DNA of 64,000 nt from Clostridiales bacterium (GTDB lineage: Bacteria; Bacillota; Clostridia; Oscillospirales; Acutalibacteraceae). This document shows, in pieces, positions 42,438-52,049 of the stretch (positions within the stretch are counted from its first letter, which is position 1; each line of letters starts with the position of its first letter). Location of the stretch: the NCBI GenBank assembly GCA_024684435.1, contig JAIKWV010000013.1, positions 1 to 64,000 on the forward strand. The letters are read 5' to 3'. The notes under the pieces are model-generated. The model was not told where the DNA came from, did not search any database, and saw only the letters and a list, made by a program, of their open reading frames with translations. The position numbers and the translations under genes were made by a program.

Positions 42438-45400
42438 ATGGCTGAAGACAACAGAACCGGACTTATTGAAGCCGAACATCAGGTGCTCAAGTTTTGGGAA
42501 GAAAACGACTGTTTCAATAAGCTCCGTGAGAAGAATCAGGGGCATACCATGTTCCGTTTCCTTGACGGGCCCATAACCGCCAACAACCCCATGGGCATAC
42601 ACCACGCCTGGGGCCGTACCATAAAGGATACCTTTATCCGGTACAAGGCTATGAGAGGTTACGACTGCCGTTATCAGAACGGCTTTGACGCTCAGGGTCT
42701 CTGGGTGGAAGTCGGTGTTGAGAAAGAATTGGGGTTCAAGACAAAGAGAGACATTGAAGACTACGGCATAGACAATTTCACCCACAAGTGTGTTGAGCGC
42801 GTAAATAAATTCTCCTCCACGATCGTTGAGCAGTCAAAGCGTCTGGGTCAGTGGATGGACTGGGAGAATTCCTATTTTACACACACGGACAAGAACATTC
42901 AGGGTATCTGGCACTTCCTTAAGACCTGCCACGAAAACGGCTGGCTGCGCAAGGAGTACAAGCCCATGCCCTGGTGTCCCCGCTGCGGCACCTCCCTGTC
43001 GGAGCATGAGATGACCGGTTCGTACAAGACCATAACCCACAACTCTGTTTTCTTTAAGCTTCCCATAATTGAAAACGGCTGTAAAATACTTGTATGGACG
43101 ACAACACCCTGGACCCTTTCCTCAAACGTAGCCCTTGCGGTAAACCCGGAGATAGACTATGTTGAGGTGGTCGTCAAGAGCGACGAAAAGCATCTTATCC
43201 TCGCGAAGAACGCCATCAAGCATCTAGGCGACGACAAAGTGGAAGTTCTCCGCCTGCTCAAGGGCGAAGAGCTTGTTGGTATGCATTACGATACCTGCTT
43301 CCCGGAGCTTGAGGCTCAGAGCGGCGTTGAGCATAAAATAGTCCCCTGGGAGGATGTTGACGCCTCCGAAGGTACCGGCGTTGTTCACATCGCTCCCGGC
43401 TGCGGTCTTGAGGACTTTGAGCTGGGTATGCGCCTTGGTCTGCCCCAGATAATGCCTGTTGACGATACGGGCATCTTCCTTAAAGGCTTCGGCTTTATGA
43501 CCGGCAAGGACAGCCATACAATAGCCGACGAGGTTTTTGAAGAGCTTAAAAAAGCTGATAAATTATACAAAGTAGAGCCCCACGAGCACAGCTATCCTGT
43601 CTGCTGGAGATGTAAGACCGAGGTCATCTTCCGTCTTGTGCCCGCATGGTACATTGCCACAGAGGAGCTCAAGCCCCGTCTTATCAAGGCGGCTCAGAGC
43701 GTCAACTGGGAGCCTGAATCCAACGGCAAACGTATGGTGGACTGGCTCAACAATATGGGCGATTGGAACATTTCCCGTAAGCGTTATTACGGCATGCCCC
43801 TGCCTTTCTACCCCTGCCCCGAATGCGGCGAGCTTACCGTTATCGGTTCAAAAGAGGATCTGAAAGCTCACGGCGGCGAGGGCGTTGACGAATTGCCTGA
43901 GCTTCACAGACCCTGGATAGACAATGTTAAGATAACCTGCCCCAAGTGCGGCGCGAAGGTGTCCCGTATAAACGAGATCGGCGACGTGTGGCTTGACGCC
44001 GGCATAGTTCCCTTCTCCACGTTGGGTTACTTTGAAGATAAAGAGAAATGGCGCAAAAACTACCCGGCGGAATGGGTAACGGAAATGCGCGAGCAGGTAC
44101 GCCTGTGGTTCTACTCCATGCTCTTTATGAGCGTTGTGCTTGAGGACAGAGCCCCCTATGAGCGCGTGCTTTCCCACAGCTCGGTCATCGCTGAGGACGG
44201 TTCAAAGTTCTCAAAGACGGGCTTTATGATAAAATTTGACGAGGCGGCGGAAAAGATCGGCGCGGATACCATCCGTTACCTGTACGCCTCCGCTCCCCTT
44301 GCCAACGACGTGCGTTTCGGCTACGGTCTGGGCGACGAGGCGCGCCGTAAGCTCCTTGCCTTCCAGAACATCTACACCTTCTTTGACACCTACGCCTCCC
44401 TTGACAAACCGATACTTGAAAATTACAAGCCGGACAAATCAGCTCTCACCCCCACGGATCGCTGGATGATAATACGCACCAACGAGTTTATCAAGAAGGC
44501 GACCGAGTGCATGGACAACTACAAGGCTTATGCCCTTGTGCGTGAGTTTGAGATATTTGTTGACGATATTTCCAACTGGTACATCCGTACCAACCGCCGC
44601 CGCTTCTGGAAAACAGAGGACGAGGCGGACAAGATGGTGGCTTATTACACCCTGTTCTTTGCCCTTAACACCTGCGTCAAGGTCATGTCCCCCATCATCC
44701 CCTTCATGACGGAGACCATATGGCAGAATCTCACCCGCAAGGTAATGCCCTCGGCGGAAATTTCTGTACATCTCAGCGACTGGCCGGAGGTCTTGGAAGG
44801 CTTTGAGGACGACGGCATAATTGAGCAGACCACCCTTGCCCGTGACATTATCGCCACCGCCATGCGTCTGCGCAACGAGCAGCAGCTCAAAGTACGTCAG
44901 CCTCTGGCAAAGCTCTTTATCTGCTGTACGGATGAGACCGCGGATAAGATCAAGGTATTTGAAAAGAATATTCTTGACGAACTCAATATCAGGACCGTTG
45001 AATATATATCCGACTTTAACGTCCTTGAGGATCGCTTTGTCACCGTAAACTTCAAGGCGGCGGGCGCTGTGCTCAAGCAGAACGTGAACAAATTCAAGCA
45101 GACCCTTGAGGCGCTTTCCCCTGAGGCGATGGCAAAGCTTGTCTACGACATTGACGCCGGCGGCGAGATAAAACTTGAGGGCTGGGATGAATCCTTTGCT
45201 CCCAATATGTTCGTAATGCAGCAGAAGACAAAGGCGGGCATCGTCAGCGCGGAGTGCGAGGCTGAGGCTACGGTGGCTCTTGACATCGTTATCACCGACG
45301 ATCTTCGTCGTGACGGCGTGGTCAGAGACGTGGTACGTCAGTGTCAGCAGCTCCGTAAAGACGCGGATTATCAGGTTGAACAGCACATCAAGCTGGCTAT

Positions 45401-45572
45401 CTGCACAGGCAATGACTTTGTATCCTCCGCCCTTGCGGACAAGAAGGAACACATTGCCGCCGAACTTCTGGCGGATGAGCTTATACTTAACGGCGAACTT
45501 TCCGGAGATATGTCAAAAGAATTTGAGCTGGACGGCGTAACGGTGACAATAACAGTTGCCCGCTGTAAATAA
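42438..45572 (+). CDS. ileS: Isoleucine--tRNA ligase
   Basis: Class I synthetase of 1044 residues that charges tRNA-Ile and proofreads valine. The HIGH signature appears as MGIHHAWG (52-59); a zinc knuckle CPRCGTSLSEHE and further CxxC pairs lie in the insertions; the editing domain contains WTTTPWTLSSNVALAV; the KMSKS loop reads KFSKT (590-594). The long C-terminal anticodon-binding part ends with an IleS2-like DUF5915 region (FELDGVTVTITVARCK). Length and sequence fit the eukaryote-like IleRS2 type, which is often less sensitive to mupirocin. It heads a unit with a DUF1858 gene and trmK. Confidence 0.92.
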   Translation: MAEDNRTGLIEAEHQVLKFWEENDCFNKLREKNQGHTMFRFLDGPITANNPMGIHHAWGRTIKDTFIRYKAMRGYDCRYQNGFDAQGLWVEVGVEKELGFKTKRDIEDYGIDNFTHKCVERVNKFSSTIVEQSKRLGQWMDWENSYFTHTDKNIQGIWHFLKTCHENGWLRKEYKPMPWCPRCGTSLSEHEMTGSYKTITHNSVFFKLPIIENGCKILVWTTTPWTLSSNVALAVNPEIDYVEVVVKSDEKHLILAKNAIKHLGDDKVEVLRLLKGEELVGMHYDTCFPELEAQSGVEHKIVPWEDVDASEGTGVVHIAPGCGLEDFELGMRLGLPQIMPVDDTGIFLKGFGFMTGKDSHTIADEVFEELKKADKLYKVEPHEHSYPVCWRCKTEVIFRLVPAWYIATEELKPRLIKAAQSVNWEPESNGKRMVDWLNNMGDWNISRKRYYGMPLPFYPCPECGELTVIGSKEDLKAHGGEGVDELPELHRPWIDNVKITCPKCGAKVSRINEIGDVWLDAGIVPFSTLGYFEDKEKWRKNYPAEWVTEMREQVRLWFYSMLFMSVVLEDRAPYERVLSHSSVIAEDGSKFSKTGFMIKFDEAAEKIGADTIRYLYASAPLANDVRFGYGLGDEARRKLLAFQNIYTFFDTYASLDKPILENYKPDKSALTPTDRWMIIRTNEFIKKATECMDNYKAYALVREFEIFVDDISNWYIRTNRRRFWKTEDEADKMVAYYTLFFALNTCVKVMSPIIPFMTETIWQNLTRKVMPSAEISVHLSDWPEVLEGFEDDGIIEQTTLARDIIATAMRLRNEQQLKVRQPLAKLFICCTDETADKIKVFEKNILDELNIRTVEYISDFNVLEDRFVTVNFKAAGAVLKQNVNKFKQTLEALSPEAMAKLVYDIDAGGEIKLEGWDESFAPNMFVMQQKTKAGIVSAECEAEATVALDIVITDDLRRDGVVRDVVRQCQQLRKDADYQVEQHIKLAICTGNDFVSSALADKKEHIAAELLADELILNGELSGDMSKEFELDGVTVTITVARCK

Positions 45573-45593
45573 AATAAGATCGGAGAAATTATC

Positions 45594-45794
45594 ATGACAG
45601 TTACAAAAGATACTTTAATAGGCGAGATCCTTGATACCGACAGAGGCACCGCGCAGTTTTTCCTTGCAATGGGAATGCACTGCCTGGGCTGCCCCTCCGC
45701 AAGGGGCGAATCCATCGGTCAGGCATGCATGGTCCACGGTGTTGACCCCGACGTCCTTGTGGCGGAGATCAACAAGTATTTTGCTGAAAAATAA
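45594..45794 (+). CDS. DUF1858 redox disulfide domain protein
   Basis: Protein of 66 residues made of a single DUF1858 (hybrid-cluster-protein-associated) domain: TKDTLIGEILDTDRGTAQFFLAMGMHCLGCPSARGES with the CxxC pair and a helical end DPDVLVAEINKYFAEK. Expected to be a small thiol/disulfide protein with an unknown partner. It lies 21 bases after ileS and shares its stop codon's last base with the trmK start. Confidence 0.9.
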   Translation: MTVTKDTLIGEILDTDRGTAQFFLAMGMHCLGCPSARGESIGQACMVHGVDPDVLVAEINKYFAEK

Positions 45795-46462
45795 TGCTTC
45801 GCAAAAGGCTTGAAATGGTCTCAAAAATGGTAAGAGAAGGCGTGAGAGCTGCCGACATAGGCACCGATCACGCCTATTTGCCTATATTCCTGGTGGAGAA
45901 GGGCATCTGTCCCTCGGCTGTCGCGGCGGACGTGGTGCCCGGACCTTTAAAAAATGCGCAAAAAAATATCGCCCTCCACCGTTTAGAGGACAAAATAAGC
46001 ACCCGCCTGTCTGACGGGCTGGACGATCTCACTCCCGACGACGGGGACGATTTTATCTTTGCCGGCATGGGCGGCACTCTTATAGTTGAATTGCTGGAGC
46101 GGACAGACTGGATACGGGACGGGTCAAAGCGGTTTATATTTCAGCCCATGTCCCACGGTGAGGACGTTCGCAGATTCTTATGTGAGAACGGTTTTGAGAT
46201 AATATGTGAGGACGCCTGCAGGGACAGCGGCAGGATATATATCGCCCTGTGCGCTGAATATACCGGCAGGGTAACAAAGCCTCCCGTTTCATTTTACTAC
46301 ACAGGAAAGCTCACTCAGTGTGAGAAGGACGAGGCGGGGATCTACCTTTCAAGGCAGACTGAAAGGCTAAAAAAAGCCATTGACGCCCTGGAAAAAAGCG
46401 GCGGCAGTGATCCCGAACTGCGCCTTGCTGTGGATCAGATGATGAAAATACAGTCTCTATGA
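45794..46462 (+). CDS. trmK: tRNA (adenine22-N1)-methyltransferase
   Basis: Rossmann-fold methyltransferase of 222 residues that makes m1A22 in tRNA. Motifs: VREGVRAADIGTDHAYLPIFL for S-adenosylmethionine binding, AADVVPGPLKNAQKNI, DDFIFAGMGGTLIVELLE as the catalytic loop, and FQPMSHGEDVRRFL. The C-terminal helices (YLSRQTERLKKAIDALE) fit TrmK. The start codon overlaps the DUF1858 stop codon, so translation is coupled. Confidence 0.93.
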   Translation: MLRKRLEMVSKMVREGVRAADIGTDHAYLPIFLVEKGICPSAVAADVVPGPLKNAQKNIALHRLEDKISTRLSDGLDDLTPDDGDDFIFAGMGGTLIVELLERTDWIRDGSKRFIFQPMSHGEDVRRFLCENGFEIICEDACRDSGRIYIALCAEYTGRVTKPPVSFYYTGKLTQCEKDEAGIYLSRQTERLKKAIDALEKSGGSDPELRLAVDQMMKIQSL

Positions 46463-46480
46463 CCGTATAAAACACAATTA

Positions 46481-46524
46481 AACATCAGCCGGGCATCGTT
46501 TTTTGACAATGCCCGGCTGATGTT
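46481..46524. terminator. Bidirectional terminator
   Basis: Perfect 16-bp inverted repeat AACATCAGCCGGGCAT with a 12-base loop, between convergent trmK and the adhesin gene. A/T-rich flanks on both sides suggest it stops transcripts from both. Confidence 0.85.
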
Positions 46525-46548
46525 ATTTATGCGTTATTTATATTTTTA

Positions 46549-49500
46549 TCACATAAGACCCGAATAGTATGCCAGAGTATCCGCGATCTCCGTCTGGCTG
46601 AGACCATCATTGAACAGTCTGCAAAGCTCTGAAACGTCGTCCTTATTGAACCTGTCGTTTCTGGGGCTGATGTACACGTTGGCGGCTGTTCTGAAGCAGT
46701 CAAGCTCAAAGCCGTTTACAAGACCGTCGTTTGCCGCGGTGATATCGTTCGCAGTGATCCTGCCGTCGCCGTCAACGTCGCCGAAGACCACAAGATAATA
46801 GCTCTTTATCTCATTGCCCGCCGCGTCGCAAAGTGTGATGATGGTGCCTGTGCCCATTCTTCTGCCGGAAGCTGTGAACACTATTGTACCGTTTCCGGTA
46901 GCTTCAATGAATATTTCACGGAGCTGTCTTTCCGAGAGACCTGACTCGACACCGAAGATGATATCTTTGTTATTATCAATGTAAGTGTTGGATCCCTCTT
47001 TCGCGACAAGCTCCACCTGAGCCTCTGTCCATACTGCGTAAAGCGTAGCGCCGCCGACAGGAACGGTAAAGCTTGAAACGGGAGTCTCGGCATTGGGATC
47101 GGTCGCCCAGCCCATAAAGGCATAGCCCTGTTTTTCAATATCTCCCTGAGCGGGAAGTGGCACGTTGGCGTCTATCACGTCCGTCACTGCCGTGGGAACG
47201 GTTCCCGTACCGCCGTTGAGGTCAAAGCTGACCGTCGCCTTGATCGCGGTGAAGGTGCCGTAGAAGGACATGTCGTTTGCCGGCATTGTTCCGGGCACTT
47301 CAGGCGACCAGCCGGAGAAGGTATAATTTTGCTTGCTGACTATAGGCGCCGTAACCGGCGTGCCATAATCGGCGGTTATTGTCAGATCGTTTCTGATAAC
47401 GCCGTCCACATAGAATGTAAGGGTGACCGATTTGGGAGCTGTTGTGCCGTAGATATTCAGGTCATGGTCAGGCATTGTTTCCGGTACAGCGGGCGACCAT
47501 CCGGAGAAGGTATAGCCCGTCGGCGGGGTGTATTGGGGAGCTGATATATTATCTCCCGTATTAAATGTGCCTGTGTAGATCTGAACGCCATTCACATAGA
47601 ATGACAGCTTGTATCCCGCCTGTAACCATTTTGCCGTGATGATCACGTCGCTCGCGGGCATTGTCTGGGGCAAATTATCCCAACCGTTGAAGGTGTAACC
47701 CTCAAGGACAGGATCCTCCGGCATTACTATCTGAGAGCCGTAGGCGGTGGGTACGGTAACGTATTCCCTTGTGCTGTCATACATGAATACCGCGTTGTAG
47801 ACCGTGGGTGAGAATGTAGCGTAAACGGTAAGGGAGCGCGCCGGCATTTTTGTGGGAAGCGCCGGTGACCACGCTGACAGGGTGTAGCCCTGCTTGGTGG
47901 GGGTATGAGGTCTGATGACAGAATCATATTTTACCCTTGCCGTGTAATTGAGCTGATTGTCAACATAGTAGAAGATGCTGTATGTGTTGATATCGAAATA
48001 TCCATCAACTCTTACCGGAACAGAGGGCATGACCGAGGGGACGCCCTCCCAGCCTGAGAAGGTGTAGCCTTCCTTTTCGGGCCATTCTATTTCTCTTACC
48101 GCAGAGCCTATCGCCACATGATCTGTATAATACAGTTCGTCATCCACAAAGTATTCAACGATCTGAGTATTGACTGAGAAGCTGCCCATGATGCGAAGGT
48201 CGGCGGCGGGCATCGTTTCCGGATGGGTCGCCCAGCCTGAGAATGTGTATCCCTCCCTGCTGGGTTCAGCGTAGGGGGTTATTGGTGCGCCGTATGCATA
48301 TGGTACGCGGACATACTCTTCTCCGTCCACATAATAGATTATGTAATAAGTCTTAACGCTCCACTTTGCATAAAGGGTAGCGCCGAAGGTATTCATTGTA
48401 AACGGAGCGCCGTCCGCATATGCAACATCGCCGTCTTCGGTAAGCGCCCAGCCTGCGAACTCATGACCCTGTTTCTGGAATGAATTTGCCTTCAGATTTG
48501 CGGTATCCTCATATAGAATTGACTGGGAAGTCATTGACCCGCCTGTGCTTCCGTTGCCCACAAAGGTCACCTGGTAGCTGTTGGGATTCCACTTTGCATA
48601 GAAAACCGTGTTGACTGTGGGGAAGTAATTGGGAAGCACCGCCTCGTTCATACATTCAGGCTCAGTATACCAACCCGCCATTGTGTATCCGCCGCGTTCG
48701 GGATCGATCTCGGGTCTCTCTACGACGTCGTCGCCTGCGTCGCCGTTCTGTATATCGTAGACTTCATTATTGCCGTAATTAAGGTTGAACTGCACCTCTG
48801 AATTGATATGTTCAAGGGCATTTCTGGCATTAAACAGTTCAAGGGCAATTGCGTCGGGACCGTTCTCCCCTGCCTGATTGCTGGAATAATATTTTGACTG
48901 CTTGAGATTTGTTGCCTGCCAGTCGCTGCTCTCGCTTGCGCCGGATTCATTCAGCGCCGCCTGAGCTCTGGCAACCACCGCCTGATACTCGCTCCAGTTT
49001 GAATAATGGGACGAGGGGCAGAACGGTGAAATATCCAACTCCGATTTTACAAAGCTGAAATCCGCGCCCGCGACCGCAAGTTTCAAAATGGCGGTCTGGA
49101 TATTCTCTGCGAGATCAAGCACCTGATCCGTATCTATGATCGGATACTTTACATAGACAGGCTGACCCTCTCCGTCAAATGTCGGGCGGAAAGCCTCCGC
49201 CTGATCTATAAGCGACTGCAAAGCCGATCTGCTGGCTGTTGTGTAATAGTAAAGCTCCGATCTGCCCTCACCTGAGGGATTTTCGGCGGTTATCATATTG
49301 TCCTTATGCGAAGCTTGCGATATTGCCTGATCCACCACTGAAAAATCAGCCGGTTCGCGATAGAGATAGTAGTAAAGCTCATCCGCCAAAGCGTTCAGCG
49401 TCGCCTGCTGTTCAGTTGTTGCGTTCAGGATCTCATAGGCGCTGTCGATGATCCCGTTTATGTGATCGACATGCTCAGATGAGATCTCACTCAACAGATC

Positions 49501-51864
49501 CTCCGTAACAAGAGTCCTGGTCCTGTTCCAGTAAGATGTCACAATAGGCGCATACTGGGGATTGTTCAAAAGATTTGAAAGAGCCGCGACCTTTGAATCG
49601 AAATCCTCCTGATCGTTTGAATCGTACTGATCCGGGGTGTTTGTGTAAGCTCTTACGTTGCTTCTTGCGTTTATAAGGCTGTTGCGGTACACGGTCTTGT
49701 AGGTGTAAAGAGCGGTTCCGTCGGGAAGTTGTGTTTCATAGGTCGTTCCGCTCATGGACGTGTAATTGTAGGGATCGTTTACGATGGGATTGTAGACCGG
49801 TGTGCAGGCGTTTATCATGCTGTCCGCCGCGGCAAGCACATCAGCCGCCGCCGATATATCCAGAGGAGCATATTCAAGCCCTTCAATAGCCGTCTGAAGC
49901 TCACGCGCCGCCTTATCCACCGTGATCTGATAAAACACGTTGAAGTTTGTGGATTTTACCTGATTCGCGGTCTCCAGCGCCTGCTCAAGAGCGGCAACGG
50001 ATTCGGCGGTATATTTTGCCTTATCATTCGGCCAGTACTGAAGAATATTACTGGGAACGTTTGAGTCCTTGTAATAGATCTGATAAGAAAGGCCGTTGAC
50101 CGCATGGCTGATAAGAGTATCCAGCGGCTTGAGCGCTGTGTACGGATTGCTGCTGCTGTAGTAAGAACCGTTGATGGAACCTATGCTCGGCATAACGTTG
50201 TTGTAATCTGCGTTATAAACAGAATCGCTGCCGTAATAAGCGGTACTTGTCGCCGCGCCCTTGAAACCAAGGGCATTGTAGGTCTGCGTTAAGGAAGATT
50301 CATACTTACTGATATCTGTCGAGGAGGCTCTGGGATTCGACAGGGTTTTGTATGCGTTGTCAAGGGACATCTGATATGATGAAAATCCCGAAGAGTTTGA
50401 ATAATACCAACTCTGCGGCACAACGCCTCTTCCTGTACCTTTAAAGCTTTTTTGATAATACTGAACACCGTTGTATGAACCTGTGGGTTCGGTGCCGCCC
50501 ACGCCTGTACCGTCTGCTGTTCTGTAAGCGGTAACGGCATTGATGGCGTTTCTCAGACTGCCCTTGTCCACCGTCACTATCTCCAGCGCTGTTGCCATGC
50601 GTGTGTGGTTGTTCTTGGACGCGATAGTCCAGCTGGTTTTCGTATTTTTTGTAAAGAAATACGGAATAAGCGTATATGTGGCGGCAGTCGTTGTTGAACC
50701 GGTGAAGGTCTCGGTAACTGTTGCGCCCTTGCCGCTCATTGTGGCAAGGCCGCTGTCCGCAGGACTGACGACTACGCTTCTTACGCCCAGCGCCGAGACC
50801 GCGGAGGAATCGCTGGTGGTGTCCGTACTGTAGGAAACATTTCCGTCCTTTACGAAGATCCCTTTATAGTACTGGGTACCGGAGCTGTTTGAACCGTTTC
50901 TCAGGTTTACGGGCTGGAAGAAGTTCATTCTCAGGTTAAGGCTTGTGATAGTGTCCACGCTTGTGTCAAGATATACGATCGCCTTGGAACGGTTAGAATC
51001 CGCCGCCGTGGAGCCGTTTATGTATGTCGCGCCGTTATCATGTGTCCTTGAGGGTCCCCAGTACACAGCGGAGCAATCGGGAGTTGATGATTTTTCCGAA
51101 AAACTCGTTGAGACAAAATCGAAATATCCTCTTTTGTAATCACCGCTTGTGGCAAGGTCGCTGTAAGTATTTTTGCCCATGATACGGGAAACATAATGAA
51201 CATCCGCAAGCTCATCCGAACCGGAACCGCTCTTACCGTCTGTGGTGTAGACATGAGCGCCCGCCGGGAAACAGATGCTCTCAACGTACGAATATGTGTA
51301 TATCTCGTAAATGTCAGTTACCTCGGTATAGGTGTAAGGGTTGTCCCATGTAAAGGAACACAGGACCTTGAATTTAAGGCATGTGCCCGCATCAGCTGTT
51401 CCGCCTGTAACAGTCCATGTGTAATCGTAACCGTCAATTTCAAGATTACTGAAAGTGACCGTAGTGTTGTCGCAGGAAATTATCGGATCTGTAAGCAGAC
51501 GGGGATTATACCCTTCATACTCGGACGAGAAGGGGTTTATTGTCAGGACTATCTTTGTCGATGAAGGAGTCTCCCCCGCATATGCCTGCGTAGCATAGTC
51601 CGAGTTGAGCTCGGGTATTCCCGAGGGCGTAGCCGCGACTATCGTGCTTCCGCTGGCGGTGGAATACTGGGCAAAAGCCACCCTCGTTACCGGATCCGCA
51701 TAAATGCTGACATCCGGCTTCGGTCTGCGCAATGGGGTGATCTCAACTGTCTGAGGCTGTACGCTGGAATTATCTTCGGCAAATGATATCACCGACCATG
51801 GCACCATTCCGAAGATCATAGCAACAGCCAGTATAAGACTTACTACTCTGTTTTTGCCTTTCAT
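46549..51864 (-). CDS. Giant surface protein with InlB repeats and dockerin
   Basis: Exported protein of 1771 residues. Signal peptide MKGKNRVVSLILAVAMIFGMVPWSVISFA; a large N-terminal beta-rich region; a helical region (about 500-1050) with FIVAR-like segments such as YTAESVAALEQALETANQV; nine InlB-type repeats (about 1060-1610). Two repeats have the common GW...AKW form; six carry a variant with GYTFSGW...MPA-DL. Then the ~75-residue beta module with RRMGTGTIITLCD and a C-terminal dockerin (GDVDGDGRITANDITAAND ... NDRFNKDDVSELCRLF). CAGGAGG precedes the ATG. It is likely a cell-surface adhesin or scaffold-bound protein; no catalytic motif is seen. Confidence 0.85.
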   Translation of the reverse strand: MKGKNRVVSLILAVAMIFGMVPWSVISFAEDNSSVQPQTVEITPLRRPKPDVSIYADPVTRVAFAQYSTASGSTIVAATPSGIPELNSDYATQAYAGETPSSTKIVLTINPFSSEYEGYNPRLLTDPIISCDNTTVTFSNLEIDGYDYTWTVTGGTADAGTCLKFKVLCSFTWDNPYTYTEVTDIYEIYTYSYVESICFPAGAHVYTTDGKSGSGSDELADVHYVSRIMGKNTYSDLATSGDYKRGYFDFVSTSFSEKSSTPDCSAVYWGPSRTHDNGATYINGSTAADSNRSKAIVYLDTSVDTITSLNLRMNFFQPVNLRNGSNSSGTQYYKGIFVKDGNVSYSTDTTSDSSAVSALGVRSVVVSPADSGLATMSGKGATVTETFTGSTTTAATYTLIPYFFTKNTKTSWTIASKNNHTRMATALEIVTVDKGSLRNAINAVTAYRTADGTGVGGTEPTGSYNGVQYYQKSFKGTGRGVVPQSWYYSNSSGFSSYQMSLDNAYKTLSNPRASSTDISKYESSLTQTYNALGFKGAATSTAYYGSDSVYNADYNNVMPSIGSINGSYYSSSNPYTALKPLDTLISHAVNGLSYQIYYKDSNVPSNILQYWPNDKAKYTAESVAALEQALETANQVKSTNFNVFYQITVDKAARELQTAIEGLEYAPLDISAAADVLAAADSMINACTPVYNPIVNDPYNYTSMSGTTYETQLPDGTALYTYKTVYRNSLINARSNVRAYTNTPDQYDSNDQEDFDSKVAALSNLLNNPQYAPIVTSYWNRTRTLVTEDLLSEISSEHVDHINGIIDSAYEILNATTEQQATLNALADELYYYLYREPADFSVVDQAISQASHKDNMITAENPSGEGRSELYYYTTASRSALQSLIDQAEAFRPTFDGEGQPVYVKYPIIDTDQVLDLAENIQTAILKLAVAGADFSFVKSELDISPFCPSSHYSNWSEYQAVVARAQAALNESGASESSDWQATNLKQSKYYSSNQAGENGPDAIALELFNARNALEHINSEVQFNLNYGNNEVYDIQNGDAGDDVVERPEIDPERGGYTMAGWYTEPECMNEAVLPNYFPTVNTVFYAKWNPNSYQVTFVGNGSTGGSMTSQSILYEDTANLKANSFQKQGHEFAGWALTEDGDVAYADGAPFTMNTFGATLYAKWSVKTYYIIYYVDGEEYVRVPYAYGAPITPYAEPSREGYTFSGWATHPETMPAADLRIMGSFSVNTQIVEYFVDDELYYTDHVAIGSAVREIEWPEKEGYTFSGWEGVPSVMPSVPVRVDGYFDINTYSIFYYVDNQLNYTARVKYDSVIRPHTPTKQGYTLSAWSPALPTKMPARSLTVYATFSPTVYNAVFMYDSTREYVTVPTAYGSQIVMPEDPVLEGYTFNGWDNLPQTMPASDVIITAKWLQAGYKLSFYVNGVQIYTGTFNTGDNISAPQYTPPTGYTFSGWSPAVPETMPDHDLNIYGTTAPKSVTLTFYVDGVIRNDLTITADYGTPVTAPIVSKQNYTFSGWSPEVPGTMPANDMSFYGTFTAIKATVSFDLNGGTGTVPTAVTDVIDANVPLPAQGDIEKQGYAFMGWATDPNAETPVSSFTVPVGGATLYAVWTEAQVELVAKEGSNTYIDNNKDIIFGVESGLSERQLREIFIEATGNGTIVFTASGRRMGTGTIITLCDAAGNEIKSYYLVVFGDVDGDGRITANDITAANDGLVNGFELDCFRTAANVYISPRNDRFNKDDVSELCRLFNDGLSQTEIADTLAYYSGLM

Positions 51865-51944
51865 AAAAATACCTCCTGAATTATCATATGCTATAAAAGA
51901 ATCATACTATTTGGTTATCTGATACACAGACTTGTCCAATTAGT

Positions 51945-51973
51945 ATGATATCAAATAAAATGCAAATTGTAAA
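51945..51973 (-). promoter_or_regulatory. Promoter of the giant surface protein gene
   Basis: On the minus strand TTTACA (51973..51968), 17 bases and TATCAT (51950..51945), about 80 bases before the start codon. Confidence 0.5.
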
Positions 51974-52049
51974 GTACATTTTAAGGCGTTATTTTTGTGC
52001 ATTATTTTATAAAATTTAAATATTAAAAATTATTAACATTCAATTTGCG

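Noticed and set aside
44439..45452. 337-codon minus-strand frame opposite ileS
   Set aside because: It mirrors codon bias of ileS, has no family features and no plausible start signal.
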